A stretch of 64,000 nt of DNA, taken from Carnobacterium sp. CP1 (GTDB lineage Bacteria > Bacillota > Bacilli > Lactobacillales > Carnobacteriaceae). A program made the position numbers and the translations under genes. Below are positions 24,828-35,587 of the stretch, piece by piece (positions within the stretch are counted from its first letter, which is position 1; each line of letters starts with the position of its first letter). Location of the stretch: NCBI RefSeq assembly GCF_001483965.1, contig NZ_CP010796.1, positions 1,674,001 to 1,738,000 on the forward strand. The letters are read 5' to 3'. The notes beneath the pieces are model-generated. The model had not been told where the DNA came from, ran no database searches, and saw only the letters and a list, made by a program, of their open reading frames with translations.

Positions 24828-25334
24828 TTATACCAAATGAGTATCATTTTTTAAAGGAAAGGCCATGAAAATATCGTCTACAAAATGACCGTCGAGATAG
24901 AATTCATCTTTCAAAATGCCTTCGATTTCAAAGCCGTTTTTTTGGTAAAAACGAATCGCATTTTGGTTGGTTCCTAAAACACGAAGGCTCAGTTTATGAA
25001 TCTGTTCGCTTTGGGCTTGTTTTTTTACAGCATCCAGCAGTTTTGTTCCGACTCCTGAACTTTGTGCAGCGGGGTTGACGCCAATATCGATCGTCCACGT
25101 CCATTGGTGGGCCTCCATGCTCGTAGCACGATGAAATCCAATAAACCCTAGCACTTCATTTCGGATGCGGGAGACCGCCACTAAATGCGACCCTACTGGA
25201 AATCGTGCTGCATACTCTTCTGGTGAAGCATAATGGGTCACTTGCGGCGTGTTGGTAGAATTCCAGATTTGGTTTTCGATCTCTACGATTTGCGGGTAAT
25301 CAGCCCATTGGCTGGTTCGAATGTATATGTCCAT
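24828..25334 (-). CDS. GNAT-family acetyltransferase
   Basis: 168 residues. The acetyl-CoA site is in GVNPAAQSSGVGTKLLDAV (about residues 87-105; Q/SxGxG/A-like), and NAIRFYQKNGFEIEG is the C-terminal GNAT signature. The substrate is unknown; its relatives include N-terminal and small-molecule acetyltransferases. The ATG follows the truA stop without a gap, and the ribosome site GGGAG lies inside truA, so translation is coupled. Confidence 0.88.
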   Translation of the reverse strand: MDIYIRTSQWADYPQIVEIENQIWNSTNTPQVTHYASPEEYAARFPVGSHLVAVSRIRNEVLGFIGFHRATSMEAHQWTWTIDIGVNPAAQSSGVGTKLLDAVKKQAQSEQIHKLSLRVLGTNQNAIRFYQKNGFEIEGILKDEFYLDGHFVDDIFMAFPLKNDTHLV

Positions 25335-26150
25335 TTAGTTAACTCCCATTTTTTTAGTCTCGGGTGTATAAAAAGCGGTGCCTTTCGTTGCTTCTTCTAG
25401 GTCATAATAAACCTCTACCAAATACAATCCTTGAGGCGCTGCAGTCGGGCCCGCTTGATTGCGGTCTTTCACTTCCAATAATCGTTTCATATCGTCTGCC
25501 GGGCGTCTGCCGTTGGCAATTTGCAATAACGTGCCGATGAAGATCCGAACCATATTGTATAGAAAACCATTGCCGCGAAACGTAAAAATCAATTCGCCAT
25601 TTGCTGCGTCTTGTACCACACTGGCTTCGTAAACCGTCCGTACTTTATTTTCCCGCCCGCTGTTAGAAGCACAAAAACTCGTAAAATCATGGGTTCCTTC
25701 AATGTCTTTTAAGGCTTGCTGCAGAGCTTCCATGTTTATCGGGTATTGATGGTGCTTCGTATACAACCGTTTGAAAGGGTTGGTGTCTTTATTGGTGTCT
25801 ACACGGTATTGGTACTTTTTCCCAGTTGTCAGGTAGCGAGCATGAAAGTCTTCGCTAACGATTTCTACATCACAAACTTCGATCTCATCCGTCGTTAAAC
25901 TATTCAGCGCACGTTTCATGTTTGCTATCGGCATCTGAATAGGGTAATCAAAATGGATCACTTGTCCGAGTGCATGTACACCTGAATCGGTCCGGCCAGA
26001 ACCTTGTATTTTGATCTCGATGCCTTTGGTCATGATTTTTAAAGCTTTCTCAATATCGCCTTGAACGGTTCGATCGTGAGGTTGGATTTGAAAGCCGCTA
26101 AAATTGGTTCCATCGTACTGAATAATGATTTTATAGCGTGTTGTTTCCAT
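25335..26150 (-). CDS. truA: tRNA pseudouridine(38-40) synthase
   Basis: Housekeeping copy. Catalytic Asp in GSGRTDSGVHALGQ (about residue 52), with DFHARYLTTGKKYQYRV and GNGFLYNMVRIFIGTLLQIA as later signatures. 271 residues from the second ATG (26150), eight bases after GGAGT; the first ATG is too close. It has a C-terminal extension of about 20 residues compared with the other copy. Sits after ecfT, the normal place in this order, separated by a terminator. Confidence 0.95.
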   Translation of the reverse strand: METTRYKIIIQYDGTNFSGFQIQPHDRTVQGDIEKALKIMTKGIEIKIQGSGRTDSGVHALGQVIHFDYPIQMPIANMKRALNSLTTDEIEVCDVEIVSEDFHARYLTTGKKYQYRVDTNKDTNPFKRLYTKHHQYPINMEALQQALKDIEGTHDFTSFCASNSGRENKVRTVYEASVVQDAANGELIFTFRGNGFLYNMVRIFIGTLLQIANGRRPADDMKRLLEVKDRNQAGPTAAPQGLYLVEVYYDLEEATKGTAFYTPETKKMGVN

Positions 26151-26290
26151 TATCATTGACTCCTAAAAATGTTTTATTTGATTCTATCGTTTTGGGTATT
26201 CATAAGTGAAGCGGCTGTATTCTAGAGAAAATGTTATTCCCTAAGCGTTCCTCATACTGATTTGACAAAGACCCTTTTATTTTCAAAAGA

Positions 26291-26327
26291 AAAAAGACTC
26301 TTCCAACAGCTGATGAATGAGTCTTTA
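26291..26327 (-). terminator. Terminator after ecfT
   Basis: AAAGACTC..TTC / GAA.GAGTCTTT stem with a T-run on the minus strand, 13 bases past the ecfT stop. Confidence 0.75.
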
Positions 26328-26339
26328 TTCTGCTTTATC

Positions 26340-27137
26340 TTAGGCTCTTAAAGCGACTAGAGCGACAGTCAGCAATCCATAGCCGATGATCACAAGGTTA
26401 TCGCGTGAAGCCCATTTCAATTGGCGGTACTTGGTTCGTCCTTCTCCACCTTGGTAACCACGAGCTTCCATGGCTGTTGCTAATTCTTCTGCACGGTTAA
26501 ACGAACTGACGAATAAAGGGATCAGTAAGGGAACGATGGCTTTCATTTGCTGAAAGACGTTTCCTTCACCAAAGTCGACTCCTCTAGCTCGCTGTGCGTT
26601 CATGATCTTTTCGGTTTCGTCCATTAATGTCGGTACAAAACGCAAAGCAATCGACAACATCAGTGCGATTTCATAAACCGGCACTTTCAAAAACACTAAC
26701 GGCCGCAACAGGTATTCAATAGCATCCGTCAGAGAAAGCGGCATGGTCGTTAGCGTCAATAACGTCGACATAAAAATAATCAGGACAAAACGGCAGAAAA
26801 TAAATATTCCGTTCAAGAGTCCTTCTTGCGAAACCACGATCGGTCCCCAAGAAAAGTAGACCGTCCCGCCGCCTGTAAACAAAACTTGCAAGATGACCGT
26901 AAATAAAATCAGCCAAATCAGAGGTTTGACCCCATTAATGAAAAAGCTCAATTTGATTTTAGATAATTGAATCACAAACATGGTAAACAAAAAGAGCAAG
27001 AAATACGTTTGCCAGTTGTTTGCTAGAAAGATAATTCCAATAAAGAACATACTGCCCATTAACTTGGCTCTGGGATCGAGTTTATGGATCCAAGAATCGC
27101 CAGGAATGTAACGGCCAAAAATCAGTTTATCCATCAT
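26340..27137 (-). CDS. ecfT: Energy-coupling factor transporter transmembrane subunit EcfT
   Basis: Integral membrane scaffold that links the EcfA1/EcfA2 ATPases to vitamin-specific S components. 265 residues with about five to six hydrophobic segments. The cytoplasmic coupling motifs are seen as AQRARGVDF (about residues 178-186) and [10 protein letters not shown] (about 225-234), matching the family's two Ala-Arg-Gly motifs. The ATG overlaps the ecfA2 stop by 4 bases. Confidence 0.95.
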   Translation of the reverse strand: MMDKLIFGRYIPGDSWIHKLDPRAKLMGSMFFIGIIFLANNWQTYFLLFLFTMFVIQLSKIKLSFFINGVKPLIWLILFTVILQVLFTGGGTVYFSWGPIVVSQEGLLNGIFIFCRFVLIIFMSTLLTLTTMPLSLTDAIEYLLRPLVFLKVPVYEIALMLSIALRFVPTLMDETEKIMNAQRARGVDFGEGNVFQQMKAIVPLLIPLFVSSFNRAEELATAMEARGYQGGEGRTKYRQLKWASRDNLVIIGYGLLTVALVALRA

Positions 27138-28045
27138 TTAGGTTCACCTGCTTCACTTGTAGGCTCTTGATGGCGCTCATTCGCTGTTAGAGCATTCACC
27201 TGCGCTGCAATCGCATCTGCCAGTTCATTAGTCGTTAACAGCAAACGTTCGTTAAACGAAGGCAATTTAGCCTGTAACAGCTGTCCGAATGAAACAGCAG
27301 CTGGTACGCCTAATTGTTTTGACTTCAGCCAGTCGCCATCTTGAAAAATCTCTTGCGGTGCGCCTTCTCTAATAACGGTACCTTTTTCAAGTATAACCAT
27401 ATGATCAGCGTAATTAGCTACATCATCCATTTGGTGAGTCACCAAAACGATCGTCAGTCCTTTTTCACGATGCAAATCATAAAACATCTCCATCATTTCT
27501 CTTCTGCCTTGCGGATCTAGTCCTGCAGTCGGCTCGTCTAGCACCAGTACTTGCGGTTCCATCGCCAATACACCGGCAATGGCCACACGTCGCATTTGGC
27601 CGCCGGATAAGTCAAACGGTGACCGTTCCATAAAAATTTCATCTAAACCGACTAACGGCAGCATCTTTCGGGCTAATTCAATTGCTTCAGCTTCAGGAAC
27701 CCCAAAGTTCTTAGGACCAAAAGCAATATCTTTAGCAACGGTTTCTTCAAACAATTGGGCTTCTGGGAATTGAAATACAATACCTACTTGTTTGCGAATC
27801 GATTTCAAATTTTTATTATTGGTCGTCGGTGTGATTATTCGTTCTCCGATCGTGACCGTTCCTTCTGTTGGTTTCATCAGTGCATTTAAGTGCTGCAGCA
27901 CCGTTGATTTCCCGCTGCCGGTATGGCCGACTAAAGCTGTAAAACTGCCTTCTTTAATGGTCATATCAATGGCGTATAAAGCCCGGTTTTCAAAAGGCGT
28001 GCCTTTTTGATAAGTGAACCCTACTTCTTCGAAAGTAATGTCCAT
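27134..28045 (-). CDS. ecfA2: Energy-coupling factor transporter ATPase EcfA2
   Basis: 303 residues. Walker [10 protein letters not shown] (about residue 39), Q-loop [10 protein letters not shown], signature LSGGQMRR, Walker [14 protein letters not shown]-loop VTHQMDD. The start lies inside the 3' end of ecfA1 (25-base overlap). The C-terminal 30 residues beyond the usual end are Glu/Ala-rich. Confidence 0.95.
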   Translation of the reverse strand: MDITFEEVGFTYQKGTPFENRALYAIDMTIKEGSFTALVGHTGSGKSTVLQHLNALMKPTEGTVTIGERIITPTTNNKNLKSIRKQVGIVFQFPEAQLFEETVAKDIAFGPKNFGVPEAEAIELARKMLPLVGLDEIFMERSPFDLSGGQMRRVAIAGVLAMEPQVLVLDEPTAGLDPQGRREMMEMFYDLHREKGLTIVLVTHQMDDVANYADHMVILEKGTVIREGAPQEIFQDGDWLKSKQLGVPAAVSFGQLLQAKLPSFNERLLLTTNELADAIAAQVNALTANERHQEPTSEAGEPK

Positions 28046-28860
28046 AGCCAGTCCACCATCCCTTCTTCTGTCAGGTACTCACTTGGCACATCAATGCCGC
28101 GTTCTTTTAGATCTAATTTCAGTCGCTCAGGAAACGGCAAATCTAAGCCCATGTGAATCAATTTTTCTCCTGAAGCAAAAATTTCTTCCGGCGTTCCCTC
28201 TTGGATCAATTCGCCGTTTTCCATTACCAAAATTCGGTTGGCATTGGCTGCTTCATCGATGTCGTGCGTGATCGAAATGACCGTTAAGTTAGCTTCTTCT
28301 TTGATCGCTTTGACCGTAGCCAAAACTTCTTGTCTTCCTTGAGGATCCAGCATACTCGTCGCTTCATCTAATATGATGATAGCTGGACGCAATGCTACAA
28401 CACCCGCAATCGCGACACGCTGCTTTTGTCCACCAGATAAACGAGCAGGTTCTTTCTCCATGAAATCAGACATTTTTACACGTTCAATGGCATCCGCCAC
28501 CCGTTCAATCATTTCTTCTCTTGGAACGCCCAAGTTTTCTAAACCAAAGGCAACATCGTCTTGAACCGTTGATCCAACGAATTGGTTATCAGGGTTTTGA
28601 AAAACCATTCCGACCATTTCTCTGATTTTCCAAATGTTTTCTTCAGTAAGAGCTAATCCTCCAACGGTTACTTCTCCGCTGGCAGGAGCGATCAATCCAT
28701 TGATTGTTTTGGCTAATGTAGACTTTCCCGAACCGTTATGGCCGATGATCGCGACCCACTCTCCAGCTTCGATGGAAAGAGAAACGTTGTTCAAAGCTAA
28801 TCTAGTATCTGTTGCATGGTATTGGTATGAAATATCTTTTAACGATATGATTTTCTCCAT
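28021..28860 (-). CDS. ecfA1: Energy-coupling factor transporter ATPase EcfA1
   Basis: 279 residues. Walker [10 protein letters not shown] (about residue 39), signature RLSGGQKQR, Walker [13 protein letters not shown], switch His in ITHDIDEA. Makes a heterodimer with EcfA2. First gene of the ecfA1-ecfA2-ecfT operon. Its promoter must lie in the 655-base gap before rplQ, since the terminator at 29423 ends the ribosomal transcript. Confidence 0.95.
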   Translation of the reverse strand: MEKIISLKDISYQYHATDTRLALNNVSLSIEAGEWVAIIGHNGSGKSTLAKTINGLIAPASGEVTVGGLALTEENIWKIREMVGMVFQNPDNQFVGSTVQDDVAFGLENLGVPREEMIERVADAIERVKMSDFMEKEPARLSGGQKQRVAIAGVVALRPAIIILDEATSMLDPQGRQEVLATVKAIKEEANLTVISITHDIDEAANANRILVMENGELIQEGTPEEIFASGEKLIHMGLDLPFPERLKLDLKERGIDVPSEYLTEEGMVDWLWTLLSKK

Positions 28861-29234
28861 TGAACATTCCTCGCGTTCTTTTTAATTCAAGTCTTCTTAA
28901 GACTATCAAAAAAAAGGATCCGGTGCAATACGCTCAAGCCTTTGTTACCAAGGTAACCGCTTCAAATGCCTGCTTTTTAAATTGCCGTCTCCATTAGTCT
29001 TTTTTAACGTGTTTATAACATCTAAACCGGTCAGACTTGTTGCGTTTATTTTTCATTTTATAGGTGAAAACAGTTCTTTCTTTATTAGTGATCATGGTGG
29101 TTGAATTTTTACTTTTATTTTTTTGTTGTTAACAAGTGAAATAGATGTATTCTACATTCTTGAAATTTCTGGAGGAAATTTCAACTCCTAAGGATCGCAA
29201 ACACGATTCAGCAAAGAGATAGCATTCTTTATAC
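28861..29234. other. Intergenic stretch upstream of ecfA1
   Basis: No gene. Small imperfect inverted repeats are present (for example TTACC-AAGGTAA at about 28948). The ecfA1 promoter must lie here but was not fixed. Confidence 0.35.
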
Positions 29235-29286
29235 TAAAACAGGCAACAAATAAGGGGACAGACCCACTTATTTGTTGCCTGTTTTA
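29235..29286. repeat. 20-base-pair perfect palindromic hairpin (REP/RAYT-like)
   Basis: Arms 29235-29254 and 29267-29286 are perfect complements (TAAAACAGGC...). The 12-base loop holds GGGACAGACCC. Hairpins with GGGACAG/CTGTCCC centres are typical of REP-like elements mobilised by Y1 (RAYT) transposases; no such gene is in the window. Confidence 0.6.
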
Positions 29287-29322
29287 AGACAAAAAAAATC
29301 ACTTTTCTCGATGAATTTACCT

Positions 29323-29353
29323 CTCTTGAATGAAACCCATTTTCATTCAAGAG
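29323..29353. other. Perfect 13-base-pair hairpin
   Basis: CTCTTGAATGAAA, 5-base loop, TTTCATTCAAGAG. No T-tract on either side, so not an obvious terminator. Confidence 0.6.
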
Positions 29354-29422
29354 AAGTTTCGAGCTAGACTTGGAATAAACCAATTGTTCATTCCATCATC
29401 ATAACACTCTTTACATTACATC

Positions 29423-29455
29423 AAAAAAGCGAACTTCATTTGAATTTCGTTTTCT
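29423..29455 (-). terminator. Terminator of the S10-spc-alpha cluster
   Basis: Minus-strand CGAA.TTCA / TGAA.TTCG stem followed by TTTTTT, about 60 bases past the rplQ stop. Confidence 0.75.
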
Positions 29456-29516
29456 CAACCAACTTCGTTCCCACACTGAACGTATCCAATGCGGCAGTTT
29501 CCATCCAGTTATAAGA

Positions 29517-29897
29517 TTAAACTAATTCAATAATAACCATTGGTGCAGCATCGCCGCGACGTGGTTCTGTTTTCATGATACGCGTGTATCCACCTTGACG
29601 CTCAGTGTAACGAGGCGCGATATCACTAAATAGTTTTTGTAAAGCAGATTGAACAACGATTTCTTCGCCTTCTTCTTTAATAGAAGCTACTTCATTGCGA
29701 ACAAAAGCTGCTGCTTGACGACGTGCGTGCAAGTCGCCTTTTTTACCTAAAGTGATCATTTTTTCAGTTGTTTTACGGATTTCTTTAGCGCGTGTTTCAG
29801 TTGTAACAATACGCTCGTTGATGATCAAGTCAGATGTTAAATCGCGTAACATTGCTTTACGTTGTGAGCTTGTACGGCCTAATTTACGGTAACCCAT
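29517..29897 (-). CDS. rplQ: 50S ribosomal protein L17
   Basis: 126 residues, [19 protein letters not shown] at the N-terminus and a basic C-terminal half ([16 protein letters not shown]). Sits near the tunnel exit. GGGAGG precedes the ATG, 26 bases after rpoA. Last gene of the alpha operon. Confidence 0.97.
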   Translation of the reverse strand: MGYRKLGRTSSQRKAMLRDLTSDLIINERIVTTETRAKEIRKTTEKMITLGKKGDLHARRQAAAFVRNEVASIKEEGEEIVVQSALQKLFSDIAPRYTERQGGYTRIMKTEPRRGDAAPMVIIELV

Positions 29898-29923
29898 TTT
29901 GATTTTCCTCCCTTGGTACAGTA

Positions 29924-30868
29924 CTAATCGTCTTGACGTAAGTTTAAATTAAGTTCAGATAACTTAAATTTAACTTCCTCAAGTGATTTACGTCCTAGAT
30001 TGCGTACTTTGATCATTTCAGCTTCTGATTTATCGGTTAATTCTTGAACAGAATTAATTCCAGCACGTTTCAAACAGTTGTATGAACGTACAGATAAATC
30101 AAGTTCTTCAATAGTCATTTCAAGCATTTTTTCTTTATGCGTTTCTTCTTTTTCTACCATGATTTCAGCTTTACGAGCTTCATCGGTTAGATTCACGAAG
30201 ATATTTAAATGTTCAGTTAGAATTTTAGCTGCAAGACTAACAGCTTCTTCCGGGCTAATAGAACCATCTGCCCATACATCAAGCGTTAATTTATCAAAAA
30301 TATCTTTTTGACCAACCCGTGCGTTTTCTACTTGGTAGTTTACACGACTAACTGGGGTGTAAATCGAATCGATTGGCAATACGCCAATAGGCATATCATC
30401 TTGTTTATTGTGTTCAGCTCTTGCATAACCTCTACCCGTTTTAGCTGTCATGCGAACGTGGAAACGCGCGCCTTCTGCTACAGTACAAATGTACAAGTCA
30501 GGGTTCAAGATTTCAACATCGCTATCGTAAACGATATCAGCTGCTGTGACAACTGCTGGACCTTTTACATCGATTTCAATCGTTTTATCTTCACCAGAAT
30601 ATAACTTGAGTGCAAGTTTTTTTATGTTTAAAATGATTGACGTTACATCTTCAAGTACACCATCGACAGCTGAAAACTCGTGTAAAACACCATCAATTTG
30701 AATAGTGGTTACTGCTGCTCCCGGTAGAGAAGACAACAAGATACGACGTAGAGAGTTTCCTAGCGTTGTTCCATAACCGCGTTCAAGTGGCTCTACAACG
30801 AATTTACCAAACTTAGCATCATCGCTGATCTCAATCGTTTCAATTCTTGGTTTTTCAATTTCGATCAT
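29924..30868 (-). CDS. rpoA: RNA polymerase alpha subunit
   Basis: 314 residues, normal. The N-terminal domain (about 1-230) has [20 protein letters not shown], used for dimer formation and beta/beta' binding. The C-terminal DNA- and activator-binding domain holds [17 protein letters not shown] and [13 protein letters not shown]. Follows rpsK by 73 bases. Confidence 0.98.
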   Translation of the reverse strand: MIEIEKPRIETIEISDDAKFGKFVVEPLERGYGTTLGNSLRRILLSSLPGAAVTTIQIDGVLHEFSAVDGVLEDVTSIILNIKKLALKLYSGEDKTIEIDVKGPAVVTAADIVYDSDVEILNPDLYICTVAEGARFHVRMTAKTGRGYARAEHNKQDDMPIGVLPIDSIYTPVSRVNYQVENARVGQKDIFDKLTLDVWADGSISPEEAVSLAAKILTEHLNIFVNLTDEARKAEIMVEKEETHKEKMLEMTIEELDLSVRSYNCLKRAGINSVQELTDKSEAEMIKVRNLGRKSLEEVKFKLSELNLNLRQDD

Positions 30869-30941
30869 TCTATCTATACCCCTTTCAAAACGTGAAGTTC
30901 ATGTTAACGAGCGCAAAGCAACAAAACGAAGCAGCTCTCAA

Positions 30942-31328
30942 TTAAACACGACGGCGTTTTGGAGGGCGGCATCCATTATGCGGGATAGGAGTTACGTCAC
31001 GAATAGCAGTAACTTCTAAACCAGTTGCTTGTAGAGAACGAATTGCTGCTTCACGACCTGAACCAGGACCTTTAACGGCAACTTCTACAGTTTTCATACC
31101 ATTTTCCATACATACTTTAGCGGCTGCTTCTGCGGCCATTTGAGCTGCAAATGGAGTTGATTTTCTTGATCCACGGAAGCCTAAAGCTCCTGCAGAAGAC
31201 CATGAAATAGCATTTCCATGAACATCTGTGATCATTACAATAGTGTTGTTAAAAGTAGAGCGAATGTGAGCAACCCCACTTTCGATATTTTTTTTCACAC
31301 GGCGTTTACGTACAACTTTTTTTACCAT
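30942..31328 (-). CDS. rpsK: 30S ribosomal protein S11
   Basis: 128 residues; platform protein near the mRNA exit. Family block [10 protein letters not shown] at the C-terminus and [10 protein letters not shown]-like block ([16 protein letters not shown]) near residue 20. A strong GGAGG site precedes the ATG. Confidence 0.97.
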   Translation of the reverse strand: MVKKVVRKRRVKKNIESGVAHIRSTFNNTIVMITDVHGNAISWSSAGALGFRGSRKSTPFAAQMAAEAAAKVCMENGMKTVEVAVKGPGSGREAAIRSLQATGLEVTAIRDVTPIPHNGCRPPKRRRV

Positions 31329-31353
31329 GAAGGTTGACCTCCTTACTTAATTA

Positions 31354-31719
31354 TTATTTTTTCTTACCTGCAATTGATTTAGACGGGCCTTTACGAGTAC
31401 GCGCGTTGTTTTTCGTGTTTTGTCCACGAACTGGTAAACCACGGCGGTGACGCATGCCTCTATATGAACCAATTTCAAGCAAACGTTTGATGTTTTGGCT
31501 TACTTCACGACGAAGGTCACCTTCAATTTTTAATTTGTCAATTTCTGCACGAATAGCATCTAATTGATCATTTGTTAAGTCATTTACACGAATTTCTTCA
31601 GAAACGTCAGCAGCTTTCAAAACTTTTTGAGCTGTTGTTTTACCGATTCCAAAAATATATGTTAGAGAAATTACTACACGTTTATCACGCGGAATATCTA
31701 CACCAGCAATACGAGCCAT
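31354..31719 (-). CDS. rpsM: 30S ribosomal protein S13
   Basis: 121 residues; head protein that contacts P-site tRNA and bridges to the 50[15 protein letters not shown] and a basic tail ending SIAGKKK are diagnostic. Ribosome site GGAGG. Follows rpmJ. Confidence 0.97.
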   Translation of the reverse strand: MARIAGVDIPRDKRVVISLTYIFGIGKTTAQKVLKAADVSEEIRVNDLTNDQLDAIRAEIDKLKIEGDLRREVSQNIKRLLEIGSYRGMRHRRGLPVRGQNTKNNARTRKGPSKSIAGKKK

Positions 31720-31749
31720 TTCAATTACACCTCCTAATAGTTTAAATCA

Positions 31750-31863
31750 TTATCCTTGACGTTGTTTATGTTTTGGATTTTCACAAATCACCATAACACG
31801 TCCGTTACGACGGATAACTTTGCATTTGTCACAAATTTTCTTAACTGATGGTCTTACTTTCAT
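31750..31863 (-). CDS. rpmJ: 50S ribosomal protein L36
   Basis: 37 residues, translated by hand because of its small size: [19 protein letters not shown] then [18 protein letters not shown]. The zinc ligands CDKC, C and H show it is the zinc-containing (C+) form. GGGAGG precedes the ATG. Between infA and rpsM as in other Firmicutes. Confidence 0.95.
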   Translation of the reverse strand: MKVRPSVKKICDKCKVIRRNGRVMVICENPKHKQRQG

Positions 31864-31898
31864 GAACTATACCTCCCATTTTAATTGACGGAGTACAA

Positions 31899-32117
31899 TT
31901 ATTTAAAGCGATATGTGATGCGACCACGTGTTAGATCGTATGGGGACAACTCAACTGTAACTTTGTCTCCAGGTAGAATTCTAATGTAGTGCATACGGAT
32001 TTTGCCTGAAACGTGTGCCAATACAATATGGCCATTTTCAAGTTCGACTTTAAACATTGCATTCGGCAAAGTTTCAACGACTGTTCCTTCAATTTCAATG
32101 ACATCGTCTTTCGCCAC
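31899..32117 (-). CDS. infA: Translation initiation factor IF-1
   Basis: 72 residues, an S1-like OB fold that binds the 30S A site. The GTG at 32117, placed after GGAGG, gives the canonical start (M)[17 protein letters not shown]. The longer frame upstream ([10 protein letters not shown]...) overlaps the ribosome site and is not used. It has its own upstream promoter at 32251-32279. Confidence 0.96.
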   Translation of the reverse strand: MAKDDVIEIEGTVVETLPNAMFKVELENGHIVLAHVSGKIRMHYIRILPGDKVTVELSPYDLTRGRITYRFK

Positions 32118-32228
32118 GCCTCGTACCTCCTTTAAAGTGTTTCGCATCTTAAACGCGATAAACAGTGAGCGCCATAGCCCTCACCTTCTGTTTTTTTAAC
32201 CTATTAATTGTTACACAACATAACAGAG

Positions 32229-32242
32229 TTGAAAATTCAACA
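32229..32242. other. 14-base palindrome in the infA leader
   Basis: GTTGAAAATTCAAC, perfect, about 10 bases after the -10 box of the infA promoter. Could be an operator or a small hairpin. Confidence 0.4.
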
Positions 32243-32250
32243 CCTGGCAC

Positions 32251-32279
32251 ATTATAACACAAACTTAACATAGTAACAA
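32251..32279 (-). promoter_or_regulatory. Internal promoter before infA
   Basis: Minus-strand TTGTTA (32274-32279), 17-base spacer, TATAAT (32251-32256). It lies between adk and infA, so infA-rpmJ-rpsM-rpsK-rpoA-rplQ can be made separately from the spc operon. Confidence 0.7.
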
Positions 32280-32370
32280 GCCTACTGCAGACTATCGCTT
32301 TGCTTACTTAACAACTTCAATATAGAGCAGGTATCATAAACGGATCAAAAGAACAGACTCAATTTTCGCC

Positions 32371-33030
<660 letters not shown>

Positions 33031-33087
33031 TTACCCTCCTATTAATGTAAGAATGAGTGCTGAGGATAATTCCCCAACACTTTCTTC

Positions 33088-34386
33088 TTATTGTATAAAG
33101 CCTTGGTAACTCCGTTTGATCATTTGGCCTTCCAGTTGTCTAACTGAATCTAGTGCGACACCTACTACGATCAGTAAGCTCGTACCACCTAAAGCAAGAG
33201 ATGGAGGCAAATTCCACAAGCCGGATGCGACGATCGGCAATAATGCGATAATTCCTAGATAAAGGGCACCGACTGTACTCAAACGGGTTAATGTACGAGA
33301 GAGAAAGTCTTGTGTCGGTTTACCAGGACGCACACTTGGGATATAGCCGCCTTGTTTTTGTAAGTTTTCTGCTACTTTTTCTGGATTCACTTGAATGAAT
33401 GCATAGAAGTAAGTAAAGACCACAATCAGCAACGTATATAATACGGCACCAATTGGTTCTTGCAAGTTAAAGATTTTATTCAGAATGACGAACCATTGTG
33501 CATCTGCGTTATTCTGACTAAAGAATCCCAACAGCGTTTGTGGTGTCATAATGAACGAACTTGCGAAGATAACTGGAATAACTCCAGCTGAGTTTACTTT
33601 TAAAGGCAAGTGTGAGCTTTGGCCTGAGCCAGTCACTCGTTTCGAATATTGAACAGGTATTTTACGTTTTGCATTCTCGATATAAACGACTACAACTACA
33701 AGTAACGCTATTACAACTAAAATAGCAATTGTAAAAAGAATCGCCCCTACAAGCTCATCTCCGGCATTACGAATTTGGATGTTGTAGTAAGTTGCTATAT
33801 CTGTCGGTATTTTTGCAATGATCCCTGAAAAGATGATCATTGACGTTCCGTTCCCAAATCCTTTGACTGTAATTTGTTCCCCCAGCCACATAACCAACAT
33901 AGTTCCGGCTGTTAAGATAATTGCAATCGAAAGATAAGCAGACGTTCCAGGGTTTTTGACTAAGCCAGTACCTGTCAGCGCGTTAAAACCAAATGAGATA
34001 CCGATAGCTTGAACAAATGCCAAGCCGATCGTTAAGTACCGTGTAACTTGATTTAACTTTCTGCGTCCTACTTCACCTTGTTTTGACCATTCAACGAACT
34101 TAGGAATAATATCCATTTGTAACAATTGGACGACGATTGAAGATGTGATATAAGGAGAAACACCTAGTGCAAAAATAGAATAATTGCTCAATGCTCCCCC
34201 ACCAAAGGTATTCAACAGACCAAACAGACCATTCGAAGAAGATGAAAGGCCTTGTAAAGCCGTGGCATCTACGCCAGGAACCGTTAAATGGGTTCCTATG
34301 CGAAAGATTACTAAAATACCGAGAGTGAAGAGAATTCTGCTTCTAATGTCTTTTACTTGGAATGCATTCTTCAGTAATGTAAACAT
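33088..34386 (-). CDS. secY: Protein translocase channel SecY
   Basis: 432 residues with ten membrane helices. The plug region follows TM1 (SSSNGLFGLLNTFGGGALSN) and the cytoplasmic loop contains RKIPVQYSKR. FVQAIGISFGFN and GNGTSMIIFSGI are family blocks. Its ATG overlaps the rplO stop. Confidence 0.98.
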   Translation of the reverse strand: MFTLLKNAFQVKDIRSRILFTLGILVIFRIGTHLTVPGVDATALQGLSSSSNGLFGLLNTFGGGALSNYSIFALGVSPYITSSIVVQLLQMDIIPKFVEWSKQGEVGRRKLNQVTRYLTIGLAFVQAIGISFGFNALTGTGLVKNPGTSAYLSIAIILTAGTMLVMWLGEQITVKGFGNGTSMIIFSGIIAKIPTDIATYYNIQIRNAGDELVGAILFTIAILVVIALLVVVVVYIENAKRKIPVQYSKRVTGSGQSSHLPLKVNSAGVIPVIFASSFIMTPQTLLGFFSQNNADAQWFVILNKIFNLQEPIGAVLYTLLIVVFTYFYAFIQVNPEKVAENLQKQGGYIPSVRPGKPTQDFLSRTLTRLSTVGALYLGIIALLPIVASGLWNLPPSLALGGTSLLIVVGVALDSVRQLEGQMIKRSYQGFIQ

Positions 34387-34826
34387 TAGATCACCTCGAT
34401 TGAACCACCAGCAGCTTCAATAGCTTCTTTAGCTGCTTGGGAGAATTTGCTTGCTTTAACAGTTAGTTTACGTTCAACTTGACCGTTACCCAAAACTTTA
34501 ATCCCAGATTTTTCAGCTTTGATGATACCAGATTCGACCAACATTGCTGGTGTTACTTCTGTACCATCTTCAAAACGGTTTAAGGTTTCAAGATTCACAA
34601 TAGCATATTCTTTACGGTTGATGTTTGTAAATCCACGTTTAGGCAAACGACGGAACAATGGTGTTTGTCCACCTTCGAACCCTAGACGTACGCCACCACC
34701 TGAACGTGACTTTTGTCCTTTTTGACCACGACCTGAAGTTTTACCATTACCTGATGAAGATCCACGTCCAACGCGGTTGCGTTCTTTACGAGAACCTTCA
34801 GCATATGTTAATTCATGAAGTTTCAT
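34386..34826 (-). CDS. rplO: 50S ribosomal protein L15
   Basis: 146 residues. The basic Gly/Lys/Arg-rich N-terminal extension ([20 protein letters not shown]) threads into 23S r[21 protein letters not shown] is the conserved core. GGAGG upstream. Stop shares bases with the secY start. Confidence 0.97.
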   Translation of the reverse strand: MKLHELTYAEGSRKERNRVGRGSSSGNGKTSGRGQKGQKSRSGGGVRLGFEGGQTPLFRRLPKRGFTNINRKEYAIVNLETLNRFEDGTEVTPAMLVESGIIKAEKSGIKVLGNGQVERKLTVKASKFSQAAKEAIEAAGGSIEVI

Positions 34827-34869
34827 ATAGATTGGGCACCTCCTTCAATAAAAGATTTCGTTCTTTTTT

Positions 34870-35049
34870 TTAAACTTCTTTAACGTCCACTAAATGTGAA
34901 ATTGTGTTAACCATACCTTTGATTGCTTCATTAGCAGGTTTAACTACAGTAGTATTAGTTTTTTTCAAACCTAATGCTTTAACTGTATCACGTTGATTTT
35001 GAGGACGTCCGATAACGCTACGTTTTAAAGTGATTTCTAAATTAGCCAT
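34870..35049 (-). CDS. rpmD: 50S ribosomal protein L30
   Basis: 59 residues, translated by hand: [20 protein letters not shown] then [12 protein letters not shown] and [17 protein letters not shown]-type end. Correct size for the short bacterial form. GGAGG precedes the ATG, between rpsE and rplO. Confidence 0.95.
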   Translation of the reverse strand: MANLEITLKRSVIGRPQNQRDTVKALGLKKTNTTVVKPANEAIKGMVNTISHLVDVKEV

Positions 35050-35066
35050 TTCTTATTGTCCTCCTT

Positions 35067-35567
35067 TTATCCTAGAATTTCTTCTACAGATTTGTTACGA
35101 AGTTTTGCAACTTCTTCAACGCGTTTTAATTGTTGTAATCCTTGAACTGTTGCACGAACCATGTTGATTGGTGTGCTTGATCCTAAAGATTTACTTGTAA
35201 TGTCCGCTACTCCAGCAAGCTCTAAGATAGCACGTACTGGGCCACCAGCAGATACTCCAGAACCTTCTTTAGCAGGTTTCATTAAAATGTTTCCGCCGCT
35301 GTAACGTCCGATAACTTCATGAGGAATCGTACTTTCAACCATAGGTACTTCAATAAGATTCTTCTTAGCATCTTCAATTGCTTTACGGATAGCTTCAGGT
35401 ACTTCTTGAGCTTTACCAGTACCGAAACCTACGTGTCCGTTTTTATCTCCTACAACAACTAATGCAGCAAAACGTAAACGACGTCCACCTTTTACAACTT
35501 TAGTTACGCGGTTGATTGAAACTACACGATCTTCTAATTCCAATTGAGTTGGATCGATGTAAACCAT
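35067..35567 (-). CDS. rpsE: 30S ribosomal protein S5
   Basis: 166 residues, with the dsRNA-binding-like N-terminal domain and the mRNA-entry loop [39 protein letters not shown] marks the C-terminal half. Standard spectinomycin-site loop (VTKVVKGGR), no change evident. Confidence 0.97.
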   Translation of the reverse strand: MVYIDPTQLELEDRVVSINRVTKVVKGGRRLRFAALVVVGDKNGHVGFGTGKAQEVPEAIRKAIEDAKKNLIEVPMVESTIPHEVIGRYSGGNILMKPAKEGSGVSAGGPVRAILELAGVADITSKSLGSSTPINMVRATVQGLQQLKRVEEVAKLRNKSVEEILG

Positions 35568-35587
35568 GTGTGGTATTCCTCCTTTTT

